From Fidelibacterota bacterium (GTDB lineage: Bacteria > Fidelibacterota > UBA8477 > JABMPR01): 46,835 bases of DNA. Every line of letters begins with the position of its first letter. The first letter of the stretch is position 1. Shown here piece by piece: positions 1-7,645 of this stretch. The stretch covers positions 1 through 46,835 of the forward strand of contig JAJRSW010000093.1 in assembly GCA_024278595.1 (NCBI GenBank), given 5' to 3'. The notes below the pieces were generated by a model, which was not told the DNA's origin, ran no database searches, and saw only the letters and a program-made list of their open reading frames with translations. A program made the position numbers and the translations under genes.

Positions 1-90
1 CTCCAACTCCTATCCTATTACGTGGCTGTGGAACGCGGTTGTAATGTGGATCAGCCCAGAAACCTGGCAAAAAGCGTGACGGTGGAGTAA
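1..90 (+). CDS. glmS: glutamine-fructose-6-phosphate aminotransferase, C-terminal end (partial)
   Basis: The window opens inside a reading frame of 29 codons that stops at 88-90. Its end reads DQPRNLAKSVTVE, the highly conserved C-terminal tail of GlmS, which carries residues of the isomerase active site. GlmS makes glucosamine-6-phosphate from fructose-6-phosphate and glutamine, the first committed step toward UDP-GlcNAc for peptidoglycan and surface glycans. The rest of the gene lies upstream of the window. The next gene starts 4 bases after the stop, so the two are probably co-transcribed. The short length is the only reason for caution. Confidence 0.88.
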   Translation, partial: LQLLSYYVAVERGCNVDQPRNLAKSVTVE

Positions 91-93
91 TCG

Positions 94-1998
94 ATGCGGA
101 ATCACCTGTTAATTTTTCTTATCCCCCTGTTCCTGTTCAGCGCGCGTCCTGAATTCAAGGAGGGGGTGAGCCTTTATAATCAAGGTTCTTACTGGGAAGC
201 CCTGCGGATATTTGCCGAACTGGCTGATGAAGATGCAACTCTGAGCTCAAAACAGTCGGCCTCATCCTATATGCGAATCCGCTGCTACAATAAACTGGGT
301 TTTAGTCAGCGAGCCCTCATGCTGGCAGGCGAATTTCCAGTTACCTTTCCCACTAGTGACTATCTCGATGATATTCAATTTCTGCGGGGTGAGATCTACC
401 TGGACCTGGGTGATCCACGGGAAGCCGCCTGGTATTTTGCAAAGACGGCTGTTTCTTCGAACAATAAAAAAATTCGCAAGGCTGCTGCCGAATATGCAGC
501 ATCAATAGTTGGGACCGTCTGTGATACTGATGATCTGCAGACGCTGGCAGGCAGGTCCATTGACCGAACAGGACAGTTACTGGCCCTGCTGGTGGCTGAG
601 CGATTTTTTAAGGATGGCGAACAGGGAGAGTCATTGAATGTCCTGTTCAATCTGCGGCCATATATTAAAGAGGATGTGCTTCGTAAACGGGCGATGAAGC
701 TGTATGCTCAATTCACTGACAGTCGCCCGGACACGCTTCATATTGCCGTGGTCCTGCCTTTATCAGGAGCACTTACCGCTATTGGAACCCCGATCCTGGA
801 TGGGATCAGATATGCTGCCATGACCTATATGGATAGTTCTGGTCAAGCAGTCAATCTGCATATCTATGATAACGGTGGTGGCCTGACTGAAAGTATTAAA
901 ATTGCCAGGATTATTAGAGATGACCCCCGGATCATCGCCCAAATTGGCCCTTTGACCAACGAAAATATCAAAGGGACTGCAGCTGTGCTTGATGATCACC
1001 GGATTCCAATTATTGCTCCCACAGCCACAGAAAATCAGCTCACGGATCTATCAACTGCCATTTTTCAATTCCGAGCCACCCGGGAACGAAAAGCCACCGC
1101 CATGGCTGAATATGCTGTAAAGACCCTGGGTCTGAAAACTTTTGCCATCATCGCACCCTCAACGGAGTATGGCCAGCAATTTGCCGATAATTTTGCCACG
1201 CGTATTGATGAACTGGGCGGCTTGATCCAGTATCAGGGTTGGTACGTTGGAGATCCAACAGATCTTTCAAAAGTTCATTTTCGCCGGATCCGCGAGCAGG
1301 GGCTGGAAGAATTGTACCTCAAGATGCAACAGGACTCTCTCCGATTGGATTCGCTACTGACTGGTCTGATCACAGAAGGTGATTCCATTAACATCTATGA
1401 AAAACAACTCCAACCGATCCTCAAGAAATCCCGTCCCACACGTGGCGATTCACTTAAAGTTGAGTTGTCGCATATTGACGCCATATTCTTCCCAATTCAT
1501 AGCGGCAGTATTACCTATATCGCCGCCCAGATCGCCCATAATAATCTAATTACCCATGTGCTGGGTGATGAAAATTGGCTTGATCGTGAGACCTTGAAAA
1601 AAAATGCCAGTTATTTACCAAAGCTGACGCTGGTAGCTGGAGACCGACTAGGTTTCCAGGAGATCAGCAACTCTTTTACCGAGGAGTTTATCCGGATATT
1701 CAAACACCGGCCGGAACAGTATGACCTCACGGGTTTCGATGCCATGGGGATGGTGCTGGATGCCAGTCAATATGCTGGTAACTCCGGGAACGAACTTTGG
1801 AAGGCGTTGATAAATTCTCCCACTTATGAAGGATTGGTACATCAGGTACAGTGGGGTGGAAATACAAGAAGAGAAAATGATCTGGTGTTCCTCATGGATT
1901 ATGTGGACAAAGCCTTTGAGCTCGCAGGTTACTATGATAACCTGGGTTTCTTCTCCATGGACAGCCTGGCGCCGGAGTTACCATCAGAGATCGAGTAA
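94..1998 (+). CDS. secreted TPR-like / periplasmic-binding-fold protein (LpoA/LppC-like)
   Basis: The 634-residue product begins with a basic residue and a hydrophobic stretch (about residues 5-16) that looks like a signal peptide. I see no lipobox cysteine. Residues about 20-205 are helical and TPR-like. From about 215 the protein matches the type I periplasmic-binding fold of branched-chain amino-acid receptors (HIAVVLPLSGALTAIG, then IGPLTNEN and IIAPTATENQ). This order, helical repeats then Peripla_BP_6, resembles LpoA/LppC, the outer-membrane activator of penicillin-binding protein 1A. It sits between glmS and pgeF-uppP, and no ABC permease genes follow, which favours an envelope role over nutrient uptake. 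The PBP-activator role is inference; a soluble sensor or orphan receptor is possible. Confidence 0.72.
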   Translation: MRNHLLIFLIPLFLFSARPEFKEGVSLYNQGSYWEALRIFAELADEDATLSSKQSASSYMRIRCYNKLGFSQRALMLAGEFPVTFPTSDYLDDIQFLRGEIYLDLGDPREAAWYFAKTAVSSNNKKIRKAAAEYAASIVGTVCDTDDLQTLAGRSIDRTGQLLALLVAERFFKDGEQGESLNVLFNLRPYIKEDVLRKRAMKLYAQFTDSRPDTLHIAVVLPLSGALTAIGTPILDGIRYAAMTYMDSSGQAVNLHIYDNGGGLTESIKIARIIRDDPRIIAQIGPLTNENIKGTAAVLDDHRIPIIAPTATENQLTDLSTAIFQFRATRERKATAMAEYAVKTLGLKTFAIIAPSTEYGQQFADNFATRIDELGGLIQYQGWYVGDPTDLSKVHFRRIREQGLEELYLKMQQDSLRLDSLLTGLITEGDSINIYEKQLQPILKKSRPTRGDSLKVELSHIDAIFFPIHSGSITYIAAQIAHNNLITHVLGDENWLDRETLKKNASYLPKLTLVAGDRLGFQEISNSFTEEFIRIFKHRPEQYDLTGFDAMGMVLDASQYAGNSGNELWKALINSPTYEGLVHQVQWGGNTRRENDLVFLMDYVDKAFELAGYYDNLGFFSMDSLAPELPSEIE

Positions 1999-2000
1999 GA

Positions 2001-2738
2001 GTGCTTAAACCGCAATATCTGGCTTACCCGAAATCCATCGATCTTGGTTTTTCTACACGCGAAGGAGGGCAAAGTACAACTCCTTTTCACGGGCTCAACA
2101 TGTCTACGTCACGAGGGGATTTAATTGAACATGTGGCGGCAAATCGAAAACTGTTCATGGCACAGTTCAACGCCCACGAATCTCAGCTGGCTCAGCCCAT
2201 CCAGATCAGCCAGGATCAGGTTGAGATCGTAACCACGCCAGGTCTATACCCGGCCTGCGACGCCCTTATTACGGAGACTCCAGGCATTTACCTAAGTGTA
2301 CTGACTGCAGATTGTTCACCCATTCTGATCTGGTCTGAGGAATATCCGGTAGTGGCTGCGGTTCATTCCGGATGGCAGGGATCAGAATTGGATATTCTGG
2401 GAAAAACATTGGAACGCATGCTGGATTCTTACTCAATCACACCCGCAGCTATCAGTATGGTCATCGGACCGGGTCTGAGCCCTGAAAATTTTAAAGTGGG
2501 TCCCGAGTTCAGCGAGAAATTTCAAACGGAATATTTATTGAAAACTGCTGGGGGTGATCGGTTTTATTTTGACAATAATCGTTATCTGAAGGACACCGCC
2601 ATGCACCATGGTATACCCGCTGATCAAATCGAGATCCTGCCTTATTGCAGCTATCGTGATGATACGCTATTTTTTTCCCATCGCCGTGATCAGGGGATCA
2701 CTGGCCGGATGATGTCAGTGATTGGAATCCAGACATGA
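2001..2738 (+). CDS. pgeF: peptidoglycan editing factor PgeF (YfiH/laccase-domain family)
   Basis: The 245-residue protein has the usual length and blocks of the YfiH/DUF152 family: HGLNMS near residue 30, TADCSPILI near 94, AAVHSGWQG near 113, and IGPGLSPENFKV near 150. The conserved His and Cys residues in these blocks bind zinc. Family members remove wrongly incorporated residues, such as L-Ser in place of L-Ala, from cytoplasmic peptidoglycan precursors; older annotations call them polyphenol oxidases. The start is GTG, two bases after the previous stop. The 3' end overlaps uppP by four bases (ATGA), which supports a shared cell-wall operon. Confidence 0.9.
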   Translation: MLKPQYLAYPKSIDLGFSTREGGQSTTPFHGLNMSTSRGDLIEHVAANRKLFMAQFNAHESQLAQPIQISQDQVEIVTTPGLYPACDALITETPGIYLSVLTADCSPILIWSEEYPVVAAVHSGWQGSELDILGKTLERMLDSYSITPAAISMVIGPGLSPENFKVGPEFSEKFQTEYLLKTAGGDRFYFDNNRYLKDTAMHHGIPADQIEILPYCSYRDDTLFFSHRRDQGITGRMMSVIGIQT

Positions 2739-3550
2739 GTCCTTTTAGCGCTACTATTTTAGCCGTAATTCAGGGTCTGACCGAATTTTTACCAGTTTCC
2801 AGCTCAGGTCACCTCGTACTGGGAGAAGCCCTGCTGGGCTCACATGCTTTCGCAAATAGCATCGCATTTGAACTCATTGTGCATCTCGGCACATTTCTAG
2901 CTGTGCTGGTTATCTTCTGGCACGACATCATGAACCTTGCAGCAGTTTTTTTCCCGCGACTTCTCAGACCGCAGTATTGGCAGGTCGAGTATAACACCAA
3001 TGCTGACTTCAAGCTGACCGTGCTGATGATCGTTGGGATGCTTCCGGCCGGAATTGTTGGCTTATTGTTAAGGGATCAGATCAGTGATCTGTTCTCGGAT
3101 CCGGCCATGGTGAGTGTGGCCTTACTGTTTACCGGCGCCATGCTGCTGTCCACTAAATATTATTCAAAAAATGATAGACCCCTCGATCTAAAACGAGCCG
3201 GACTGATCGGTCTGGCCCAGGCTCTGGCCCTGGTCCCCGGTATCTCCCGGTCCGGATCGACCATTACCATGGCTCTGGCCCTGGGTATAAAACAGGAACA
3301 AGCGGCTCGATTTAGTTTTATCATGGTCTTACCTCTCATCGTAGCTGCCACCGTGCTTGAGTTTAAGGATTTACTGGAAGTTGGCATCTCTACCGATCAG
3401 ATTCTGATTCTGAGTATCGGCTTCGTCACATCCTTTATCGTGGGCTTGCTGAGTTTGAAATGGTTGCTTCAACTTCTGAGACAAGGGAAATTCCATTATT
3501 TTGCCTGGTATTGTTTTAGCATCGCATTATGGGGTCTCTTCTACTTCTGA
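2735..3550 (+). CDS. uppP: undecaprenyl-diphosphate phosphatase
   Basis: The product is a 271-residue hydrophobic protein of the BacA/UppP family. It carries both signature motifs: QGLTEFLPVSSSGHL at residues 13-27, and PGISRSGSTI in the second half. It dephosphorylates undecaprenyl diphosphate in the cytoplasmic membrane and so regenerates the lipid carrier for peptidoglycan and for exported glycans such as the one encoded at 9.2-20.9 kb. Length and the multi-helix pattern are typical. The start overlaps the pgeF stop (ATGA). No odd features. Confidence 0.96.
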   Translation: MSPFSATILAVIQGLTEFLPVSSSGHLVLGEALLGSHAFANSIAFELIVHLGTFLAVLVIFWHDIMNLAAVFFPRLLRPQYWQVEYNTNADFKLTVLMIVGMLPAGIVGLLLRDQISDLFSDPAMVSVALLFTGAMLLSTKYYSKNDRPLDLKRAGLIGLAQALALVPGISRSGSTITMALALGIKQEQAARFSFIMVLPLIVAATVLEFKDLLEVGISTDQILILSIGFVTSFIVGLLSLKWLLQLLRQGKFHYFAWYCFSIALWGLFYF

Positions 3551-3551
3551 T

Positions 3552-4562
3552 ATGGCCGCCTATACCCAACAATCCACGGGATACACCCAAATAATTACGG
3601 ACCTGCATCAGGGTAAATTGGCGACCTTCTATTTTGCTAAGGGCTCTGATTTTTACCTGTATCGTCAATTTGTCACTGAACTCAGATCTGCTTTCCGAAG
3701 CCGTTTTGGCGATAATGCAGAATATGTTCAGCGCTGGGGAGTGGATCTGAAAGCTGCCGCTGATGTAAGCTCATTAATTGGGGGCGGGAGCCTTTTCTCC
3801 TCTGCCAGCCTCGTCGTCCTCCATGAAATTCAAGATGCCGGGGTGACGGTAAAAACCAATTTAGCAAAGTTGTTGGAAAAATTAGCTCCAGATACGATTG
3901 TCCTGGCCCACTACTCTGTCAGTGATTACCGGAAGGCAAAATGGTTGACAGCTGTTCAGGATATGGCCCAGGTTGTAGCTCTACATAGCCCCGAAACGAG
4001 AGCCCTGCCTGGTTTTGTGACCAATATGGCCAGCCAATATGGACTGGATCTTGATGAATCAGCTATTTATCGACTCATCGAACTGAGCCGGGGCGAATTG
4101 GCTATCATCGACAATGAATTAGAAAAATTGGCCTTGTTTCTCAACGATCCGGCCCAAACCATCGGACGTGAGTTGGTCAACCAGGTGGCTGGAGCAGTTG
4201 AAAATGCCCAGGTGGGTCAATTCGTGGAAGCCCTTTCGAATCGGGATCGTGAAACAGCCATTCATACCCTGGTTGAGATCCATCATCAAGGTAAGGAAGG
4301 CTTGCCATATCTGGTTGCTGTGCTGTACAATCGCCTGATCCAGCTCATGGCTTTGCGTGAGACACCAGATGCCCGGAAAGCCATTGGCCAGGGGATAACC
4401 TCGTACTATTTTCTTAAAGATCTGCAGTCAGTTTCTGGCAAGTATTCAATGGCTGAGTTACAAAAAGCCACCCGCGAGCTGGCAATTCTAGACCTGCAGT
4501 TTAGATTGGGGTCACTGGATATGTTGGCAGCCTTTTCGAGCTGGGTCTCAAAAGTGGTATAG
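3552..4562 (+). CDS. holA: DNA polymerase III subunit delta
   Basis: The 336-residue product matches HolA in length and layout. An N-terminal AAA+-like part contains FAKGSDFYLYRQFVTELR (the usual GxDxFL region), followed by SLFSSASLVVLHEIQDA and a helical part with the LSRGELAIIDNELEKLALF segment. HolA opens the sliding clamp as part of the clamp-loader complex. I chose the ATG at 3552 rather than an in-frame start at 3501, because the latter would run 50 bases into uppP and adds nonconserved residues. There is no clear ribosome-binding site, so translation may be coupled to uppP, whose stop is one base upstream. Confidence 0.88.
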   Translation: MAAYTQQSTGYTQIITDLHQGKLATFYFAKGSDFYLYRQFVTELRSAFRSRFGDNAEYVQRWGVDLKAAADVSSLIGGGSLFSSASLVVLHEIQDAGVTVKTNLAKLLEKLAPDTIVLAHYSVSDYRKAKWLTAVQDMAQVVALHSPETRALPGFVTNMASQYGLDLDESAIYRLIELSRGELAIIDNELEKLALFLNDPAQTIGRELVNQVAGAVENAQVGQFVEALSNRDRETAIHTLVEIHHQGKEGLPYLVAVLYNRLIQLMALRETPDARKAIGQGITSYYFLKDLQSVSGKYSMAELQKATRELAILDLQFRLGSLDMLAAFSSWVSKVV

Positions 4563-4564
4563 GG

Positions 4565-5134
4565 ATGACTGATAAAAAAACAGATGAACAGTTAATCGCC
4601 GAATTTCAGGGAGGCCAGGAACAGGCTTTTGTGAAATTGGTGGATCGTTATAAAGATCGTTTGATCAATTTTGTTTACCGCTTTCTGAATGATATGACCG
4701 ATGCCGAGGACCTGGTACAGGAAACCTTTCTGAAGGTTTACAAGAATAAACATGCTTATCGCGAGATCGCAAAGTTCTCTACCTGGATATATACGATCGC
4801 AGGAAATCTGGCCCGCTCTGAATTGCGAAAGCGTAAACGGCGCAAGACCTTCACCATGTCACAGTTGTCTTTTGATGACAATGAATTTACACCGGTCGAT
4901 CCGGGCAAAGATACGGAAGGTATTGTTTTTAATACTTATGCCGGTGAGGAGATTATGAAGGCCATTAAAGAGCTGGCTGAGCCTTTTAAAACCATCATTA
5001 TTTTGCGAGATATCCAGGAACTTTCCTACGAAGACATTAGTACAATACTCGACATTCCAATGGGAACTGTCAAATCGCGTGTCAATAGAGCACGTTTGAA
5101 ATTACAGGAAACTTTAAGTTACCTCAGGGAGTAG
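4565..5134 (+). CDS. ECF-type RNA polymerase sigma factor (RpoE-like)
   Basis: The 189-residue protein has the two-domain plan of extracytoplasmic-function sigma-70 factors. Region 2 (about residues 22-90) includes DRYKDRLINFVYRF, DAEDLVQETFLKVY and FSTWIYTIAGNLA for -10 binding and melting. Region 4 (about 125-185) includes LSYEDISTILDIPMGTVKSR, a helix-turn-helix for -35 binding. A linker rich in charged residues joins them. It starts 2 bases after holA. The next gene encodes a matching zinc-type anti-sigma factor, so this is probably an envelope-stress or signal-responsive sigma. Target promoters cannot be read from the window. Confidence 0.93.
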   Translation: MTDKKTDEQLIAEFQGGQEQAFVKLVDRYKDRLINFVYRFLNDMTDAEDLVQETFLKVYKNKHAYREIAKFSTWIYTIAGNLARSELRKRKRRKTFTMSQLSFDDNEFTPVDPGKDTEGIVFNTYAGEEIMKAIKELAEPFKTIIILRDIQELSYEDISTILDIPMGTVKSRVNRARLKLQETLSYLRE

Positions 5135-5186
5135 CCATAGCCAAAATCGCTATCGCAGCAGCAACACACATCAAGGAAGTTTAAAC

Positions 5187-5717
5187 ATGCAGAATAACGA
5201 ATGTATCTATATTTCTGAACAATTTACGAAATACCAGGACAACTCGCTTAGCTCAGAAATACGAGCCCGGATCGATGCCCACCTCACTGTTTGTTCTCCA
5301 TGTCACCAACTTTACCAGGATTTAAATAAAATGCTGGATCAACTCCACAAACTACCCCCCGTATCAAGCAACCAAGACTTTACCTCAAACCTCCTCCATC
5401 ACATCAAAGCAATAAACCAGGAACCTTTCTGGTACAAAATTTATGCTTCCTCTTATACCAGGATCGCTGGATCGGCCATTGCCGCCGGGCTGATTGTTGC
5501 CCTTGGTATGAATATCTGGATTGATCCCATCTCTCCGCGCTCTCCTCAGGGCCAGCGCAATTTTAGCGGGGAACAAAAAGCTCAGACCCACCCCACTGAA
5601 GCCATAACCAGTCAGTTGGACAGTCTGCAGGGCAGCGGTGCCGATACACTGGAACTGAATAACTCTACCATTAACTCAAAAGGCAGTTCATTACAGCTTG
5701 TCAGTGGTACCAAATAA
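5187..5717 (+). CDS. zinc-finger anti-sigma factor, membrane anchored
   Basis: The 176-residue protein has an H32-x3-C36-x2-C39 motif plus Cys6, the ligand pattern of the ZAS (zinc-containing anti-sigma) domain. A single hydrophobic segment (about residues 91-108, IAGSAIAAGLIVALGM) would anchor it in the membrane with a polar C-terminal tail outside. Such proteins hold the partner ECF sigma factor inactive until a signal or proteolysis releases it. It lies 52 bases after the sigma gene, behind AAGGAAG at 5174-5180. The roughly 65-residue extracytoplasmic tail is Ser/Thr/Gln rich and has no domain I recognise. Confidence 0.82.
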   Translation: MQNNECIYISEQFTKYQDNSLSSEIRARIDAHLTVCSPCHQLYQDLNKMLDQLHKLPPVSSNQDFTSNLLHHIKAINQEPFWYKIYASSYTRIAGSAIAAGLIVALGMNIWIDPISPRSPQGQRNFSGEQKAQTHPTEAITSQLDSLQGSGADTLELNNSTINSKGSSLQLVSGTK

Positions 5718-5766
5718 AGTGCATTTCTCCCCAAATAGCCTAAAAATCACCCCGTTATTAATCCTG

Positions 5767-5784
5767 GGAGTATCAGGAGTATCA
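5767..5784 (+). repeat. 9-bp tandem direct repeat
   Basis: Two adjacent copies of GGAGTATCA lie in the 203-base gap between the anti-sigma gene and the GGDEF gene. Nothing else in the gap is convincing: I found no strong promoter or terminator hairpin. The repeat could be a regulator site or chance. Confidence 0.4.
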
Positions 5785-5920
5785 ATTGATTTTGGTCCTC
5801 CTCATCCTTAACTTTAAGTCTATAGCTTAAATCGGCTGAAATGGCGTGTCGTTAAGAATATTCGGGCAGTCATCTCACTGAGTTGAATGCTGGTAAAAGT
5901 GAATAAGGGTGGGTTGGATT

Positions 5921-7435
5921 ATGGCACTAACTGATATCGATCTTGCAAATCTGGAAACAAAACCATTTTTTAAAAGCCAGGTAAATAATCTCATGGAGAT
6001 CCTGGTTTTCTCCTATCCCGATATCAATGTGTATTTTTATGTTCTCGATCCCCATGCAGGTTTTGTCCTTCAAGATCTCCCTACGAACCAAGATCATGTC
6101 TTCGATTCCATCAGGGCTGAAGTTCCGGCCATCGAAGCACTCCATACCCGGGAAACATTCACAAGCGAATTTATTTTAAACCAGGCAAATGCCGCCATTT
6201 TCTCTCGTGATCCCAGTGAACTTTCTGAATATTCCCTGATCTCACCCATGGGTGGTCAGGATGGCTTAGCTGGGTTTCTGCTTACCATCATTCCTATAAG
6301 TCTCGAACGTGAGGACCTGAACCTGAGTCTTTTCGATAAGATTGCCGAAAGTGTTGGCCTGAATTCGATCACATCCAAACTGCTGGAAAAATTTAAGGAA
6401 AGAAGTGACCATCTCTCAGTGATGCTCGAAGTGAATACGCATTTAAATATTGCTGCAACAAAAACTGATTTCTTGTATGAGATCTCTCGATTTGGCAAAT
6501 ACTTCCTGCATTTTGACCGGGCAGTATTGATCCTGCACCCCGAGGATACACCTGAATATTTCATTGTTGATTCCATAGAAGGCGATGAAACTGGTTTGCA
6601 GCAGGGGATGAGTTACCCCCTGTTCAATTCTCTGGTGAGCAGATCCATTTTGACAGGTCAACACTTTGTCTATAAAAAAAGTCATAAAGCTCAGGTGGAA
6701 GGGATCTATCGAACGGGGGACTATCAAGGCTATCTATATGATCAGGTCCTGGTCTTTCCCTTGGCTAAGGTCAAGAATGCACCCGGTGTGCTGGTCCTCG
6801 AATCACTCACAGAATACCCGGTTAAACAGAGTGAGATCGGTATTTTTGAAATGATCAGTCAAAGCCTGGGTGCGGCCCTCACCAGGTTCAGCTTATATGA
6901 ACGCTTGAATAATTATGCCACCATTGATACACTGACCCACTTGTATAACCTACGCGCCCTGAAACAGCGCTTCGAGGAAGAATTGGCCAGAGCGGGTCGG
7001 TACCAGAATTCATTGGTCGTGCTATTTCTTGATTTGGATAAATTCAAATTAGTGAACGACACTTACGGCCACCTTATGGGCGATTTCGTGTTGCGTGAGA
7101 CCTCCCAGATCATTCGCGAATCCATTCGTACCAGTGATATTCCCGGACGATACGGGGGCGAAGAATTTGTTATTATCATGGTGAATACTGATGCTGCAGC
7201 CTGTCTGGCCAGTGCCCGGCGTCTTTGCACCGCAGTGAACGAGCACACTTATGAGATGAATGAGATCAAGGTCCAAAATAAGGTTAGTATCGGTTTGTCA
7301 GAATTCCCCCGAGATGGTGAGACCATGCCGGATTTGATCCAATCCGCAGATGCTGCCATGTATACGGCTAAACGACGAGGTGGCAATCAAGTCGTAAAAT
7401 ATGAAAAAGGAATGGTGCCCAAATCCAGAGTTTAA
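5921..7435 (+). CDS. GAF-GGDEF diguanylate cyclase
   Basis: The 504-residue protein ends in a GGDEF domain (about residues 340-500) with LDLDKFKLVNDTYGH for substrate and metal binding and an active-site GGEEF at 412-416. An RTSD sequence ending five residues before it matches the RxxD inhibitory site, so product feedback by c-di-GMP is likely. Residues about 175-330 look like a GAF sensor domain; residues 1-150 are a further region I cannot name. There are no membrane segments, so it should be cytoplasmic. I chose ATG 5921, with AAGGGTGGG at 5905-5913 as ribosome-binding site, over a GTG at 5909. It stands alone, with gaps on both sides and no effector gene beside it. Confidence 0.93.
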   Translation: MALTDIDLANLETKPFFKSQVNNLMEILVFSYPDINVYFYVLDPHAGFVLQDLPTNQDHVFDSIRAEVPAIEALHTRETFTSEFILNQANAAIFSRDPSELSEYSLISPMGGQDGLAGFLLTIIPISLEREDLNLSLFDKIAESVGLNSITSKLLEKFKERSDHLSVMLEVNTHLNIAATKTDFLYEISRFGKYFLHFDRAVLILHPEDTPEYFIVDSIEGDETGLQQGMSYPLFNSLVSRSILTGQHFVYKKSHKAQVEGIYRTGDYQGYLYDQVLVFPLAKVKNAPGVLVLESLTEYPVKQSEIGIFEMISQSLGAALTRFSLYERLNNYATIDTLTHLYNLRALKQRFEEELARAGRYQNSLVVLFLDLDKFKLVNDTYGHLMGDFVLRETSQIIRESIRTSDIPGRYGGEEFVIIMVNTDAAACLASARRLCTAVNEHTYEMNEIKVQNKVSIGLSEFPRDGETMPDLIQSADAAMYTAKRRGGNQVVKYEKGMVPKSRV

Positions 7436-7542
7436 CACGCATGATACATCACCAGGCCAATGCCGGTCCCTTGATCCAGGAACAACCTGCTGCCAGTCCA
7501 GATAAGTTGAGCAGGCCTTTTTATCCAGCGGGAATTTTGCTT

Positions 7543-7563
7543 TACAGTTCTCGCCGAACTGTA
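7543..7563 (+). other. inverted repeat upstream of TPR gene
   Basis: TACAGTTC and GAACTGTA form a perfect 8-bp inverted repeat around a 5-base loop (TCGCC). It lies in the 210-base gap between the GGDEF gene and the TPR gene. No T-run follows directly, so it is not a standard terminator. Its symmetry would suit a dimeric repressor operator or a leader hairpin. The function is unknown. Confidence 0.45.
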
Positions 7564-7645
7564 CTATCTTTCAAACTGAAATACCATGGAAAATCCCTTC
7601 CAGAACTTATGGATCATCTTGCGGAGGTTGACGTCCACTAGTCAT

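Noticed and set aside
7441-7641. 66-codon + strand frame between the GGDEF and TPR genes
   Set aside because: It has no ribosome-binding site, no recognisable domain or signal peptide, and spans the inverted repeat at 7543-7563. It could be a small gene but I cannot support it.
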